DNA from: an uncultured Lachnospiraceae bacterium | GTDB lineage: Bacteria; Bacillota; Clostridia; Lachnospirales; Lachnospiraceae | NCBI GenBank assembly: GCA_946407765.1 | Contig: CAMJPD010000009.1 | Span: 1-34,991, forward strand | Reading direction: 5' to 3' | Length of the DNA stretch: 34,991 nucleotides | Part shown: in pieces, positions 34,697-34,991 of the stretch | Numbering within the stretch: position 1 is the first letter of the stretch | How the letters are laid out: every line of letters starts with the position of its first letter | Notes under the pieces: model-generated | What the model was told of the DNA's origin: nothing | Database searches by the model: none | What the model saw: only the letters and a program-made list of their open reading frames with translations | Program-made: the position numbers and the translations under genes

Positions 34697-34991
34697 TTAG
34701 GTTGTTGCTGTAGCTTTCTTCTTATTAGCTACTGTTTTTCTAGGACCCTTACATGTTCTTGCATTAGTTTTTGTCTTCTGTCCACGAACAGGAAGTCCTT
34801 TTCTGTGACGTATACCACGATAACAACCAATTTCTTTTAATCTCTTAATGTTAAGTGTCTTTTCTCTTCTTAAGTCACCTTCAACCATAACATGTTCTGT
34901 TATGTAATCACTTAACTTTCTTACTTCATCATCAGTCAAATCCTTAACACGTGTGTTAGGATCTACTCCAACGTTCTTCAAAATTTCATTA
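34697..34991 (-). CDS. rpsM: 30S ribosomal protein S13 (N-terminus cut by the window edge)
   Basis: Ninety-eight codons are visible, ending in a lysine-rich tail typical of S13. The family segments [38 protein letters not shown] and the [19 protein letters not shown] stretch (in parts) are present. The frame is open to the right edge: NEILKN precedes GVDPNT, as in full-length S13, so the roughly 25 N-terminal residues lie outside the window and the internal TTG at 34981 is not the start. It heads the visible rpsM-rpsK-rpsD-rpoA-rplQ run. Confidence 0.97.
   Translation of the reverse strand, partial: NEILKNVGVDPNTRVKDLTDDEVRKLSDYITEHVMVEGDLRREKTLNIKRLKEIGCYRGIRHRKGLPVRGQKTKTNARTCKGPRKTVANKKKATATT

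Overview
This is an AT-rich, tightly packed chromosomal segment from a low-GC Gram-positive anaerobe, most probably a Clostridia member of the Lachnospiraceae type. The evidence is by eye only: the ribosomal proteins resemble Firmicutes (an S4 without zinc cysteines, an L17 with a lysine-rich insertion), and there are a whole-chain pyruvate:ferredoxin oxidoreductase, WhiA, an ECF transporter, VanW and a glucosaminidase with an SH3 domain. Every gene I accept lies on the minus strand, so the window runs 'backwards' from the ribosomal operon at the right edge to a repeat at the left edge. No phage, insertion sequence, CRISPR array, tRNA or rRNA was recognised.

Right to left: the tail of the ribosomal alpha operon (rpsM partial, rpsK, rpsD, rpoA, rplQ; 34991-32050) ends in a strong terminator. 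A secreted protein with cell-wall-binding repeats follows on its own strong promoter, and then ecfA1-ecfA2-ecfT (30569-27990), the shared energising module of vitamin and metal uptake, without a substrate-binding S component. Next comes an apparent six-gene envelope and stress run (27863-17921): an SH3/glucosaminidase wall hydrolase, a membrane-anchored cohesin/cadherin-like protein, clpC, dxr, rseP and vanW, closely spaced or overlapping. nifJ (PFOR) has its own promoter and is followed by a secreted alpha/beta hydrolase, murB, a shortened whiA and dnaE.

Downstream of dnaE is a small module: a membrane-anchored CapA-like protein, an unknown secreted protein and a double zinc-ribbon membrane protein, then a calcium/sodium exchanger. 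Beyond it, rplJ-rplL is set apart from rplKA and rpoBC, with a recognisable L10 leader and attenuator. A DUF554 membrane protein, a glutathione peroxidase and mscL follow. The left 400 bases hold a long TG dinucleotide tract and a GC-richer, roughly 190-base sequence that folds into a long closed hairpin, which I regard as an unidentified structured RNA or palindromic element.

The most interesting points are that unnamed RNA-like structure, the TG tract, a WhiA that lacks one of its two homing-endonuclease-like half domains, two envelope genes whose promoters sit so close to the start codon that they look leaderless, and the pairing of the wall hydrolase with a cohesin/cadherin-like membrane protein in a clpC-dxr-rseP-vanW operon.
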